DNA of 64,000 bases from CADCWK01 sp035944555. GTDB lineage: Bacteria > Chloroflexota > Chloroflexia > Thermomicrobiales > UBA6265. How positions within the stretch are numbered: position 1 is the first letter of the stretch; each line of letters begins with the position of its first letter. The position numbers and the translations under genes are program-made. Below, in pieces: positions 52,009 to 60,416 of this stretch. Location: NCBI GenBank assembly GCA_035944555.1, contig DASZAY010000021.1, forward strand, positions 62,001-126,000, in the 5' to 3' direction. The notes beneath the pieces are model-generated. The model worked only from the letters and a program-made list of their open reading frames with translations. It searched no databases and was not told the origin of the DNA.

Positions 52009-52950
52009 CTAGTCGTCCTGCCGAGCGGTGGCGCGATCGTAGGGCCGGCCAAGCGCGGCCGGAAGTGCCACCCGGTGGCGGGCGAGCAGCAGCGCGACGA
52101 CGACCCCCAGGTAGGGAAGCAGCCGCGGGAAGTCGGAACCGACCGGTGCGCCGGCCACCTGCAGGCCCGGCCCGAGTCCCTGCAGTACGCCGAACACGAG
52201 CGATGCGACCGCCACCCGCAACGGGGTGTGCTGGCCGAGCATCGCGACGGCGATGGCGATGAACCCGGCTCCAGCCGTGACGCCCGGCCGGAAGAAGCCC
52301 AGTTCAACCACGACCAGGACCGCACCGGCCAGGCCGCCAAGCACCCCGGCCATCGCGGTCGCTCCCAGCCGGACGCGCCAGACGCTGATCCCGGCAGCGT
52401 CGACCGCAAACGGTGCTTCCCCGGTCGCCCGGACGAGCAGCCCGGCCCGCGTGCGGGTCAGTACCGGGCCAAGCAGCAGGACGCCGATCATGGCGGCGTA
52501 GACCACCCAGTGCTGGTCAAACAGTGCCGGACCAACGACCGGGACGTGATCGGCCAACGACGCAAGCGGCCGACCGGAGCCGGTGTCCAGCAGGGGCTGC
52601 TGGTCGCCGTACCACTCCCGGAACAGGAAACCGGACAGACCCGTACCGGCGAGCGTCAGGCCGATCCCGACCAGAACCTGATCTGCCCGGGCCAGGGTCA
52701 CGAGCAGACCAAAGAGCGTGCCCACGACCAAACCGACGAGCGGCCCGGCCAGCAACCCGATCACGATGGAGTCGGTGTCGAGGGCCACCCGGAACGCCAC
52801 CAGCCCGGCCAGCAGCATCGTCCCTTCGATCCCGAGGTTCAGCACCCCCGCCCGCTCGCCGATCGCTTCTCCGGTCGCGGCGAGCATCAGCGGGATGGAC
52901 GCAAGGACGGCTGATGCCAGCACGGTGGCGGCGATAGCGGAAAGATCCAT
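52009..52950 (-). CDS. BMP-type ABC transporter permease 2
   Basis: A 313-residue inner-membrane subunit. The start is ATG 52950, with AAGGAGG upstream, overlapping the stop of the first permease (TGATG). The family motif GEAIGERAGVLNLGIEGTML (about residues 28-47), which matches branched-chain and nucleoside transporter permeases, is present. About eight to ten helices follow. The longer ORF extending to 53382 runs through the other permease and is not the real start. It pairs with permease 1 to form the channel. Confidence 0.93.
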   Translation of the reverse strand: MDLSAIAATVLASAVLASIPLMLAATGEAIGERAGVLNLGIEGTMLLAGLVAFRVALDTDSIVIGLLAGPLVGLVVGTLFGLLVTLARADQVLVGIGLTLAGTGLSGFLFREWYGDQQPLLDTGSGRPLASLADHVPVVGPALFDQHWVVYAAMIGVLLLGPVLTRTRAGLLVRATGEAPFAVDAAGISVWRVRLGATAMAGVLGGLAGAVLVVVELGFFRPGVTAGAGFIAIAVAMLGQHTPLRVAVASLVFGVLQGLGPGLQVAGAPVGSDFPRLLPYLGVVVALLLARHRVALPAALGRPYDRATARQDD

Positions 52951-54029
52951 CACCGTACCTCCTTCCGCGTCCGGCGAGCTAGCAATCCGCGGATCAGCAC
53001 CGGCGCCGCCAGTGAGGCGAGCAGCGTTCCCTCGATCACGCCAAAGAAGGCCGGGTCGATCCCGGCCGCTCGGGGCATCACGTCGGCTCCGTAGGCCAGC
53101 ATGCCGAGCAGCAGCGCACCGGGGACCAACGCCCACGCCGACCGGCGAGCCAGGAATACCAGGGCGAAGGCCGTGAATCCGTAGCCCGGATCCCATTCGG
53201 CCTGGAACGTCCCCTTGGTGGACAGGATGTCGTTGGCGCCGGCCAGCCCGCCCACTGCCCCACTGACGACCAGCGCCCCGAACAGGTAGGCGCGCACCGG
53301 GATCAGGGCGACCGCCGCGGCGCGCGGGTTCTCCCCGACGACGCGAAGTTCCAGCCCGGCGACGGTCCGGCGGAGTGCCCATCCGACGAGCACCACGAGG
53401 ACGAGTGCCACGATGATTCCGGCATGGGTCCGGGTGTCGCCGAGCGAAACCAGGCGCAGCTCTCGCGGGATCAGCTCGGTCTGGGGGGAAACGACGGACC
53501 GGTCCCGGAGCGGGCCCTTGACCAGCCAGGCGGTGAGAAACAGCGCCACGTAGTTGAACATGATCGTCGTGACGATCTCATTCACGCCAAAGCGGGCACG
53601 GAGCAGGGCCGCCGGGAGCGCCCAGGCAGCACCAGCGACCAGCCCTGCTACGGTTGCAGTCAGCCAGACAACCGGTCGGCCCGCGTCAGTCACCAGGGCG
53701 GCGGCGACCGCCGCCGCGAGCGCCGCGACGAGCACCTGCCCATCGATACCGATGTTCCAGATGCCCGCCCGCACGGCAATCAGCACCGCGACGCCCGTGA
53801 TCATGAGCGGTGTGGCGCGGACGACCGTCTCCTCCAACCCGGCGGGTCGCAGCACCGCACGCTCGATCAGCGCCCGGTAGACCTCGACCGGGTCGTGCCC
53901 GGTGATCAGCAGGACGACCGACCCCGCGACGATGGACAGGACGACCGCCACCAGCGTCTCCAGGACGGGCCGCGATCGCATGGCAGCGGGTGAGGTTTCC
54001 CGGATTGACTCAACGGAAGCGGCTACCAT
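52950..54029 (-). CDS. BMP-type ABC transporter permease 1
   Basis: A 359-residue membrane subunit with about nine helices. It shows ITGHDPVEVYRALIERAVLR near the N-terminus and RAGIWNIGIDGQVLVAAL (about residues 87-104), the typical nucleoside-permease motif. FGVNEIVTTIMFNYVALFLT follows. The start overlaps the ATPase stop by 7 bases, and its stop overlaps the start of permease 2, so the transport genes are tightly coupled. Confidence 0.93.
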   Translation of the reverse strand: MVAASVESIRETSPAAMRSRPVLETLVAVVLSIVAGSVVLLITGHDPVEVYRALIERAVLRPAGLEETVVRATPLMITGVAVLIAVRAGIWNIGIDGQVLVAALAAAVAAALVTDAGRPVVWLTATVAGLVAGAAWALPAALLRARFGVNEIVTTIMFNYVALFLTAWLVKGPLRDRSVVSPQTELIPRELRLVSLGDTRTHAGIIVALVLVVLVGWALRRTVAGLELRVVGENPRAAAVALIPVRAYLFGALVVSGAVGGLAGANDILSTKGTFQAEWDPGYGFTAFALVFLARRSAWALVPGALLLGMLAYGADVMPRAAGIDPAFFGVIEGTLLASLAAPVLIRGLLARRTRKEVR

Positions 54030-55597
54030 CCCACGGCCATCCAGCGCGACAGCTCGGCCCGATCGGCCGCAGCGGTTGGCCCGAGAGGTGACAGACGGCC
54101 GGCGTTCATCACGGCGACGCGATCTGACAGGCGCAGGGCTTCATCGAGGTCAGCGGTCAGCAGGATTACCGCACCGCCACGGTTGGCAACGGAACGCAGC
54201 GCCTCGGCGACCCGGACCTGGGATCGAACGTCCAGACCATGAGTGGGGTTGTCAGCAACCAGCAGAACCGGCTCACGGACGAGCTCACGCGCCAGCAACA
54301 CCTTCTGCATGTTCCCGCCCGACAGCGTCCCGGCGGGCCGACCGGGGTCGGGGGGCCGAATCCCCCAGGCGGCGATCTCGCGCCGGGCGGCCTCGCGGAT
54401 CGCCCGCGCGCGCAGGATCCCGAACCGCTGCGCCCCCTCCTCCCGCTGTCGCTTGAGCAGCAGGTTGGCCGTGATCGACATCCGGGCGACGATGCCTTCA
54501 CCACGGCGGTCCCCGGTGAGGTAACCCACCCCGGCACCCGCGAATTCACGCGCGCCCTTCCCCGAGAGTGCCGTCCCGTTGACAGAGACCGCTCCCCGGC
54601 ACGGCCGATACCCGGCCAGGACCTTGCCCAGCTCCCGCTGTCCCTGTCCCTGGATCCCGGCGATGGCCACGATCTCTCCGGCCCTGACCGTCAGCGAGAC
54701 GCCGACCGGCCGATGCCGGGCGGCCGGCCCGGTATCAACGACCCTGCCCACCGACAGAACGACTGAACCGTTCCCAGCCGGCGCTCCAGGTCGGCGCTTC
54801 GTGACCGCTGCGTTTCCCGTCATGGCGCCGGGATCCGCACCGAACATGGCGCCCAGCAACCGGTCCTCGGTGCCCGCTGGCCAGTTGCCGGCGGTCGGTC
54901 GGAGCTCATCGACGACCGCTCCCCGGCGCATGACGACGATCCGGTCACAGATCGCCAGCGCCTCCCCGAGCTTGTGGGTCACGAAGACGGTCGCCCTGCC
55001 GGCGGACCGGCGCTGCCGGATGACGTCGAAGAGCATCTCGACCTGGGATGCTTCCAGGGTTGACGTTGGCTCGTCGAGCAGGAGTACCCGCGGAGTACGC
55101 CCGACGGCCCGGGCAATCTCCAGCAACTGTCGCTCGCCGACTGACAACTCCCTAACCGTCCGAGAGCGGTCCATCTCTCGGAGCAGCGTTCTGATAGTGT
55201 CGTCGTCCTCTACATTGGCCAGATGGAGCTGCTCATCGACGGACAGTGTCGGGACAAGCGCGCCATGCTGATAGGCCGTCGCAATACCCTCGCGAAGGGC
55301 ATCCGCAGGACTATTGGGACTGAAGGATCTGCCGCCGACTTCGATCAGACCCCGGCTTGGGGCCGTCAGACCAGACAGGATTGCGATCAGCGTTGACTTG
55401 CCCGCTCCGTTTTCACCGAGCAGTCCAACAACTTCACCCGGAGCCACGCCGAGACGGATGTTGTCGTTAGCGACTACTCCAGAATAGATCTTCGTCACGC
55501 CGCTAATTCGGATCAGGTCGGGCGACAGCTCCCCGTCTCTCCGTTCCTGACGTTCAGCATCACCCGCATGTTGTGGCATGCCGCCAATCAACGCCAT
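54023..55597 (-). CDS. BMP-type ABC transporter ATP-binding protein (two ATPase domains)
   Basis: Energises nucleoside-type import. The ATPase has two ABC domains in one chain of 524 residues (start ATG 55597, two bases after the amidase stop). The first domain is complete: Walker A LLGENGAGKSTLI, signature LSVGERQLLEIARA, Walker B VLLLDEPTSTLE, switch His in VTHKLGEALAI. The second is divergent: its Walker A region reads IAGIQGQGQRELGKVLAG, without the Lys-Ser/Thr, and its Walker B ends in DNPTHGL rather than DEPT. Such an asymmetric second domain is usual in RbsA/NupO-like ATPases. The domains pair as catalytic and degenerate sites. Confidence 0.94.
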   Translation of the reverse strand: MALIGGMPQHAGDAERQERRDGELSPDLIRISGVTKIYSGVVANDNIRLGVAPGEVVGLLGENGAGKSTLIAILSGLTAPSRGLIEVGGRSFSPNSPADALREGIATAYQHGALVPTLSVDEQLHLANVEDDDTIRTLLREMDRSRTVRELSVGERQLLEIARAVGRTPRVLLLDEPTSTLEASQVEMLFDVIRQRRSAGRATVFVTHKLGEALAICDRIVVMRRGAVVDELRPTAGNWPAGTEDRLLGAMFGADPGAMTGNAAVTKRRPGAPAGNGSVVLSVGRVVDTGPAARHRPVGVSLTVRAGEIVAIAGIQGQGQRELGKVLAGYRPCRGAVSVNGTALSGKGAREFAGAGVGYLTGDRRGEGIVARMSITANLLLKRQREEGAQRFGILRARAIREAARREIAAWGIRPPDPGRPAGTLSGGNMQKVLLARELVREPVLLVADNPTHGLDVRSQVRVAEALRSVANRGGAVILLTADLDEALRLSDRVAVMNAGRLSPLGPTAAADRAELSRWMAVGW

Positions 55598-55598
55598 G

Positions 55599-57164
55599 TC
55601 AGTTTGGTATGACCAGGCCGGCCCGGTACTGTGGAGCGAAGCGGGCCTTCGTGGCCTGCTCAAAGCCATAGGCCAGGCGGATCAATGTCGCTTCGGACCA
55701 TGCCCGGCCGGTGAACGACAGACCGATCGGCATTCCGAAGGCGCTGCCGGACGGCACGGTGATAACCGGGTACCCCGCGACCGCTGACGGAGTCGATGCT
55801 GCTCCCCGGTGCTGCTCACCGTTGATCAGGTCGATCTTGACCGCGGGCCCCATGGTCGGCATGACCAGAGCGTCGAGACGATGCTCGTCCATGACGGCGT
55901 CAATCCCCTCGGCCCGTGCCAGGAAGTACGCCCGTTCCCGCGCCGCAACGTACTCCGGATCGGTCATGCCACTCGTCGCAGCCGCCATCGCTATGAGCTC
56001 CTGGCCGAAGAACGGCATCTCGCGGTCAGCGTTTGCCGTGTTCCAGGCCACGAGATCCTCAATGGTCTGGACAGGTGCGGCGTCGCCCAGTCCGGCCAGC
56101 CAGGCATTCAGCCCATCGCGGAACTCGTGGAGCAGGATCGTCAGGGTGTCCTGGTTGCGGCCCGGCCATCCGCCGGCGAGCTCGGCGGCGTTCGGGATGT
56201 TGGCCGGATCGACGATCTCTGCTCCGGCGGCGCGCATCACCTCGATGGCCGCTTCAGTTGCCCGGTCGGCAACCGGGCTGTATCCCATGTAGAGCTGTCG
56301 GACCACGCCGATCCGTGCGCCGACCAGCCCGTCCGGATCGAGCGCCGCCAGGTAATCCACGACGTGACCATCCGCGCCGGAAGTCGCCTCATCATCAGGA
56401 TCGGTTCCGGCGATCACCGCCAGCACGGCGGCCGCGTCAGCAACCGTTCGTGCCATCGGGCCGACGCTGTCCTGGGTCATAGAGATCGGGATGACGCCGG
56501 CCCGGGATGTCAGCCCGACCGTTGGCTTGATCCCGACCAGCCCGTTGACCGCGGCCGGGCAGATGATAGACCCGTTGGTCTCGGTGCCGAGGGCGACGGC
56601 GGCGAGTGACGCAGCGATCGCCACACCTGAACCTGACGAAGAGCCGGACGGCGACCGATCCAGCGCGTAGGGATTGACCGTCTGACCTCCCCGGCCGCTC
56701 CAGCCGGAAGATGAGGTCGTCGAGCGGAAGTTGGCCCACTCGCTCAGGTTGGTCTTGCCGAGGACGATCGCGCCGGCGGCTTCCAGCCGATCGACGACCC
56801 CTGCCGCCTTGGCCGGACGAGCCCCCACAAGAGCCAGCGAACCGGCGGTCGTCTCCATCCCGTCGATGGTCGCGATGTTGTCCTTGACCAGAACGGGGAT
56901 CCCATGCAAGGCACCGCGAATCTCGCCCGCGCCTCGCTCCCGGTCCCGTTCGGCTGCGGTCTCGAGCGAGATATCGGACAGTTCGACCACCGAGCGCAGC
57001 GTCGGTCCGGCGTGGTCAAGTGCGGCGATCCGCTCGCGATACCCTTTCACGAGCTCTACCGACGTGACCTCTCCCGCGGCCAGGCGCCGGCCAAGCTCTG
57101 CGATGGTCGTCTCGATCAACTCTGGTCGGACATCCATTCCACCGTGCCCTGTCGAACCCGTCAT
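55599..57164 (-). CDS. Amidase (amidase signature family)
   Basis: A 521-residue Ser-Ser-Lys hydrolase. The start is ATG 57164 with GGAG nearby. Catalytic Lys is in VLVKDNIATIDGMET (about residue 90), the cis-Ser in RSPSGSSSGSGVAIAAS and the nucleophile Ser in LGTETNGSIICPAAVNGL. The overall length and EWANFRSTTSSSGWSGRGGQ resemble 6-aminohexanoate or aryl-acylamidase-like enzymes rather than GatA. It has no signal peptide. It heads a five-gene operon with the BMP importer, two bases from the ATPase start. The likely role is to open an imported amide, lactam or nucleoside-like compound to release ammonia; the substrate is not known. Confidence 0.9.
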   Translation of the reverse strand: MTGSTGHGGMDVRPELIETTIAELGRRLAAGEVTSVELVKGYRERIAALDHAGPTLRSVVELSDISLETAAERDRERGAGEIRGALHGIPVLVKDNIATIDGMETTAGSLALVGARPAKAAGVVDRLEAAGAIVLGKTNLSEWANFRSTTSSSGWSGRGGQTVNPYALDRSPSGSSSGSGVAIAASLAAVALGTETNGSIICPAAVNGLVGIKPTVGLTSRAGVIPISMTQDSVGPMARTVADAAAVLAVIAGTDPDDEATSGADGHVVDYLAALDPDGLVGARIGVVRQLYMGYSPVADRATEAAIEVMRAAGAEIVDPANIPNAAELAGGWPGRNQDTLTILLHEFRDGLNAWLAGLGDAAPVQTIEDLVAWNTANADREMPFFGQELIAMAAATSGMTDPEYVAARERAYFLARAEGIDAVMDEHRLDALVMPTMGPAVKIDLINGEQHRGAASTPSAVAGYPVITVPSGSAFGMPIGLSFTGRAWSEATLIRLAYGFEQATKARFAPQYRAGLVIPN

Positions 57165-57485
57165 CGTCACTCCAGTAATCGGCAGTCCAGTTGTCCTCCG
57201 GATGGCACTGTCCGGAAGCAGATCCAATCATCGCCCAGCCAGACGCAGGGCGTCACGGTCCCGACGGTCCATCCGCGACTCCCGGCACCCCCTCCGCGGT
57301 TACCGGGACACCGATTGCCGATCGCGCATCAATCCATTCAGTGCTCTTTCAGCGTTTACAAGGTAGCGCGACCGTAGCGAGACTTGCCCCCGATCCGTCG
57401 GGCAAGTGGGCCCGGACGGCGATGGTCTCCCGGCAGCCGTGCTGCGCGGTGTCGACAAGGGTCGTATCGACTTCTTGTCCGCGTG

Positions 57486-57504
57486 TGCTAAAGTGTACGT
57501 ACAC
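57486..57504 (+). promoter_or_regulatory. Extended -10 element overlapping a 12-bp palindrome (bactofilin promoter)
   Basis: TGCTAAAGT at 57486-57494 looks like an extended -10 (TGnTAAAGT). A perfect palindrome GTGTACGTACAC (57493-57504) overlaps its end, a placement expected of a repressor operator. It lies 124 bases before the first bactofilin start. Confidence 0.45.
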
Positions 57505-57627
57505 CCTAGCCCCGTCGGCCCTCCCGGAATAGCTCGGCAGTGGGCAGAGGCGACACGGGGTCGCCATCGTAACCATCCTCCGGTCCGGTCCCGATGCCGG
57601 TCGGCAGGTCCAGAGAGGGGTCGGACC

Positions 57628-58299
57628 GTGGTCTTTCGCCGAGAGAACCGGGATAGCCGGGACAACCGGAACGCGGAGTCGTTCAATCGCCAGATCGAAA
57701 CCCTGCGTCAGTCACCGCCGGCCGACGACACGCAGCGGGAACCCGAGGAGTTCGAAGAGGTGTCCTACTCGCTGGAACCAGCGAACGAGAGCGCCGCGGC
57801 GCCCAACCGTCAGCAGCTGCCCGGGTCGTACTCCGCCTATGGTCGCGACAACGCGCCGTCCTACCCCACCACTCCGGATGCCGCCACGATGAGCTACACC
57901 GCCAATCAGCCAACCAGCGTTATCGCGGCCGATACCATCTGGCGCGGCGACCTCGAGTCCAACGGCGACGTCCACATCCATGGACAGGTCCAGGGCACGA
58001 TCACGGCCCGGACGGACATCTTCATCTCAGAGGATGCCGAGGCCGACGCCACCCTGATCGCCAACAGCATCGTCGTGGCGGGCAATGTCAAGGGCGTGCT
58101 CCGGGCGACCACCCGGCTGGAGGTCCTGCCTCAGGGGCGGATCACTGGCGACGTCATCGCGCCAACGGTGATTGCCCACGACGGCAGCCGGGTCAATGCC
58201 AGCGTCCGCATGACCCTGACGGCCGAGGAGCAGGCGGGCACGCCCCCGCGAGTCAGCACCACCGGGCGACGCTCCAGCCGGACGGGCGCCCGCTTCTAG
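57628..58299 (+). CDS. Bactofilin 1 (polymer-forming cytoskeletal protein)
   Basis: A 223-residue cytoskeletal protein. The start is GTG 57628, with a GAGAGGGG site upstream; the longer ORF has no homology. The N-terminal 95 residues are hydrophilic, Gln/Asn/Glu-rich and disordered. Residues about 100-200 are the bactofilin beta-helix: VIAADTIWRGDLESNGDVHI, GQVQGTITARTDIFISEDA, and ANSIVVAGNVKGVLRATTRL. The tail is Arg/Thr-rich. Bactofilins polymerise without nucleotides and recruit cell-shape or envelope enzymes. It is followed 84 bases later by a second bactofilin. Confidence 0.9.
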   Translation: MVFRRENRDSRDNRNAESFNRQIETLRQSPPADDTQREPEEFEEVSYSLEPANESAAAPNRQQLPGSYSAYGRDNAPSYPTTPDAATMSYTANQPTSVIAADTIWRGDLESNGDVHIHGQVQGTITARTDIFISEDAEADATLIANSIVVAGNVKGVLRATTRLEVLPQGRITGDVIAPTVIAHDGSRVNASVRMTLTAEEQAGTPPRVSTTGRRSSRTGARF

Positions 58300-58383
58300 G
58301 GCGTCGAGACGTTCGTTCCACTCCCCTGCCTCACCTGAACTGACCCCGGAGGCACCGCCATCCGGGACGACCAGGAGTCAGCC

Positions 58384-59097
58384 ATGTCCACCCGTTCCGC
58401 TCAGCCGACCAGTTACGAGACCAACCGCGGACAGGCCTTTGACGCATCCGAGGCCCTGAGTCTGATCGACCGTCACTCCACCTTCGACGGCACCTACCGC
58501 TCCAGTCGTGACCTCCGCATTGAGGGCCAGGTCAAGGGCACCATCGAGTGCCGGGGCACGGTGCACGTCGCTCAGGGCGCGCAGGTCGATGCCCTCGTGG
58601 AGGCGGAGAACATCGTCGTCGCTGGCGAACTGAGCGGCGAGATCACCTGCCGCGGCCGTCTCCAGCTCATGCCGACCGGCCGGTTGCGGGGCAAGGTCTC
58701 CACCCAGACCCTAGTCATCAACGAGGGTGCGATCTATGAAGGTCAGCTCGAGATGATGAGCCAGGACAACGGCTCTCGCCTCGCCTCAGTGACCAGCACC
58801 CCGCGCCCGATCGCGCCGGTCAGCGGTGGATCGATTTCGCCGGCCTCCCAATCCCAGCCCGCCGCACCGGCCGGGCCGGCGCCGATGATCGCCGAGGAGG
58901 ACCAGGAGCCAGCCGCTCCGCAGCCGCTGCCGCCGCCCGCCGAACTGCGCACCCGGACCGAGCAGACCGCCGGTGGCACTACCGTGAGCCAGCCGTCGGG
59001 CGCGAACTCCAGCACGTTCATCCGCCGATTCGGTGGTCCCGAAACCCCGTTCGAGGGCCGACGATCCGAGGACGGCGACGAGACCGACGAGCGGTAG
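58384..59097 (+). CDS. Bactofilin 2
   Basis: A 237-residue paralogue of the preceding gene. The N-terminal tail is short (about 30 residues). The beta-helix is at about 30-125, with STFDGTYRSSRDLRIEGQVK, GTIECRGTVHVAQGAQVDAL and VVAGELSGEITCRGRLQLMP. The remaining 110 residues form a Pro/Ala/Ser-rich, disordered C-terminus. The different tails on the two bactofilins suggest copolymers with distinct partners (inference). It is followed by a separate promoter and the SH3-like membrane gene. Confidence 0.92.
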   Translation: MSTRSAQPTSYETNRGQAFDASEALSLIDRHSTFDGTYRSSRDLRIEGQVKGTIECRGTVHVAQGAQVDALVEAENIVVAGELSGEITCRGRLQLMPTGRLRGKVSTQTLVINEGAIYEGQLEMMSQDNGSRLASVTSTPRPIAPVSGGSISPASQSQPAAPAGPAPMIAEEDQEPAAPQPLPPPAELRTRTEQTAGGTTVSQPSGANSSTFIRRFGGPETPFEGRRSEDGDETDER

Positions 59098-59147
59098 GTC
59101 CCTCATTCCGATCGATGGCACCGGGCGGTGAGTCTGGTCCGGTGGGT

Positions 59148-59156
59148 TGCTATACT
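59148..59156 (+). promoter_or_regulatory. Extended -10 element of the SH3-like gene
   Basis: TGCTATACT, the same element as the one before rpsB. It lies 168 bases before the TTG start of the SH3-like protein. No good -35 is seen. Confidence 0.5.
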
Positions 59157-59323
59157 CTTTGGACCGCTCGTTGCCGGGACCAGATTTCCATGTCTGTCGA
59201 CGGGCGCTGCGGTCGCGGTCATGGCGTGCTGAGCTCGATCCGAGAGACGTGCCCGCCGGCCACAACGACGTACTCACCCGCCGTACGCGGACCTGGACAT
59301 GACCCGCAGCCCAGGAGGCCAGC

Positions 59324-60196
59324 TTGGACCGGCGTTCCCCGATCACTCCCCGTCTCTCAGTCGTTTCGGCCCGGCGTGATGGCCGACGCTTCGGCTCGAT
59401 CGTCGATGTCAGTGCCCTGGCTGCCCATGTTGCCGACCGACTGGCGGGACCGCAGCTGGCACTCAGCACCGGCGGCTTCCGCTCGGAGCGACCAGCCGGC
59501 CGGCCCGAGCCGGGGCCGAGGACGGGAACCCGTCCGGCCGGGTACGCCACGGGAGGCGGCGGCGGCGGTCCTCGTCCGCCTCGTGGCGGACCGCCCGCGC
59601 CGAAGCCAGAGCGCTACTGGACGGACTATCTCCGGATCGCCCTGCCGGTTATCGGTCTGATCCTGATGCTGAGTGTGTTCATCTTCTGGGTAGACAGCAT
59701 CATCGGGAACGACAGCGATACTCCTGAGACGCCGGTTGCGCTGACCACGGCGACAGTGGACCCCAACGCTGCCGCACCGACGGAAACCCTGGCGGCCAGC
59801 GAGCCGACCGAAGCCCCGACGCAGCCGTCGGCTGCCCCCACCGAGGAGGGTGAGGCCCCGAGCGAGGCACCCGCGGACGAACCCACTGAGGAGCCCACTG
59901 AGGAGCCGGCTGGCGATGCAACCGAGGAGCCGGCGGACGAGGCAACTGAGGAGCCAGGGACAGAAGCAGCATTTGCTGAAGGCGACGAGGTTACGACCAA
60001 CGCATCGGTGAACATGCGGAGTGAAGCGTCCAGCACCGGTGGTGATGAGACCATCATCGAAACGCTCGACGCGGCGACGCCTCTGACTATTACCGGCGCA
60101 CCCGAGAACGACGGCGAGTTCGATTGGTATCCCGTCGACACCGGTACCGAGACCGGCTGGGTTCGGGAAGATTTCCTGGAAGCCGCCGCTGGATGA
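59324..60196 (+). CDS. Membrane-anchored protein with SH3-like domain
   Basis: A 290-residue protein starting with TTG 59324, chosen because AGGAGG lies 5 bases upstream. Residues 1-100 are cytoplasmic, Arg/Gly/Pro-rich with a Gly run. One transmembrane helix (IALPVIGLILMLSVFIFWVD) lies at about residues 105-124. A long Glu/Pro/Thr linker (EEPTEEPAGDATEEPADEAT) follows. Residues 220-285 form a bacterial SH3-like domain: NASVNMRSEASSTGGDETII and ending DTGTETGWVREDFLEA. It is probably a single-pass protein with an external peptidoglycan-binding SH3 domain. It follows two bactofilins, suggesting a shared envelope role. Confidence 0.82.
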   Translation: MDRRSPITPRLSVVSARRDGRRFGSIVDVSALAAHVADRLAGPQLALSTGGFRSERPAGRPEPGPRTGTRPAGYATGGGGGGPRPPRGGPPAPKPERYWTDYLRIALPVIGLILMLSVFIFWVDSIIGNDSDTPETPVALTTATVDPNAAAPTETLAASEPTEAPTQPSAAPTEEGEAPSEAPADEPTEEPTEEPAGDATEEPADEATEEPGTEAAFAEGDEVTTNASVNMRSEASSTGGDETIIETLDAATPLTITGAPENDGEFDWYPVDTGTETGWVREDFLEAAAG

Positions 60197-60216
60197 CAAC
60201 GGTCGGTTAGTTATTG

Positions 60217-60251
60217 GACGGGCAGCCGGAATACCGGCTGCCCGTCCACTT
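60217..60251 (+). terminator. Rho-independent terminator after the SH3-like gene
   Basis: A perfect 13-bp stem (60217-60229 with 60234-60246), 4-base loop aata, then cacttttt. Confidence 0.92.
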
Positions 60252-60274
60252 TTTCAGGGGAAGTTGAGGCACCA

Positions 60275-60283
60275 TGCTATACT
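60275..60283 (+). promoter_or_regulatory. Extended -10 promoter of the rpsB operon
   Basis: TGCTATACT, 134 bases before the rpsB start and 24 bases after the preceding terminator. It gives a leader of about 125 bases that could carry S2 autoregulation, although no structure was confirmed. Confidence 0.55.
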
Positions 60284-60416
60284 CTCCGGCGGCCCGGCGA
60301 GTCCGGTCCGCTGATTTCGCACGCGCCGCGACGAGCGACGGGGTGCCGGGGAACGCCCCCGGTCCGATCGCCCGGATGACCGGCGCGGAGGCATAACCCC
60401 ACAGGGAGAACACGCA

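Noticed and set aside
52951..53382. Possible fusion extending permease 2 upstream
   Set aside because: The extra 144 codons overlap permease 1 in another frame. ATG 52950 has a strong AAGGAGG site and starts the family homology.
54023..55597. Second ATPase domain judged as mutated or decaying
   Set aside because: A degenerate second site is normal in sugar/nucleoside importers of this type, so it is not a sign of a pseudogene.
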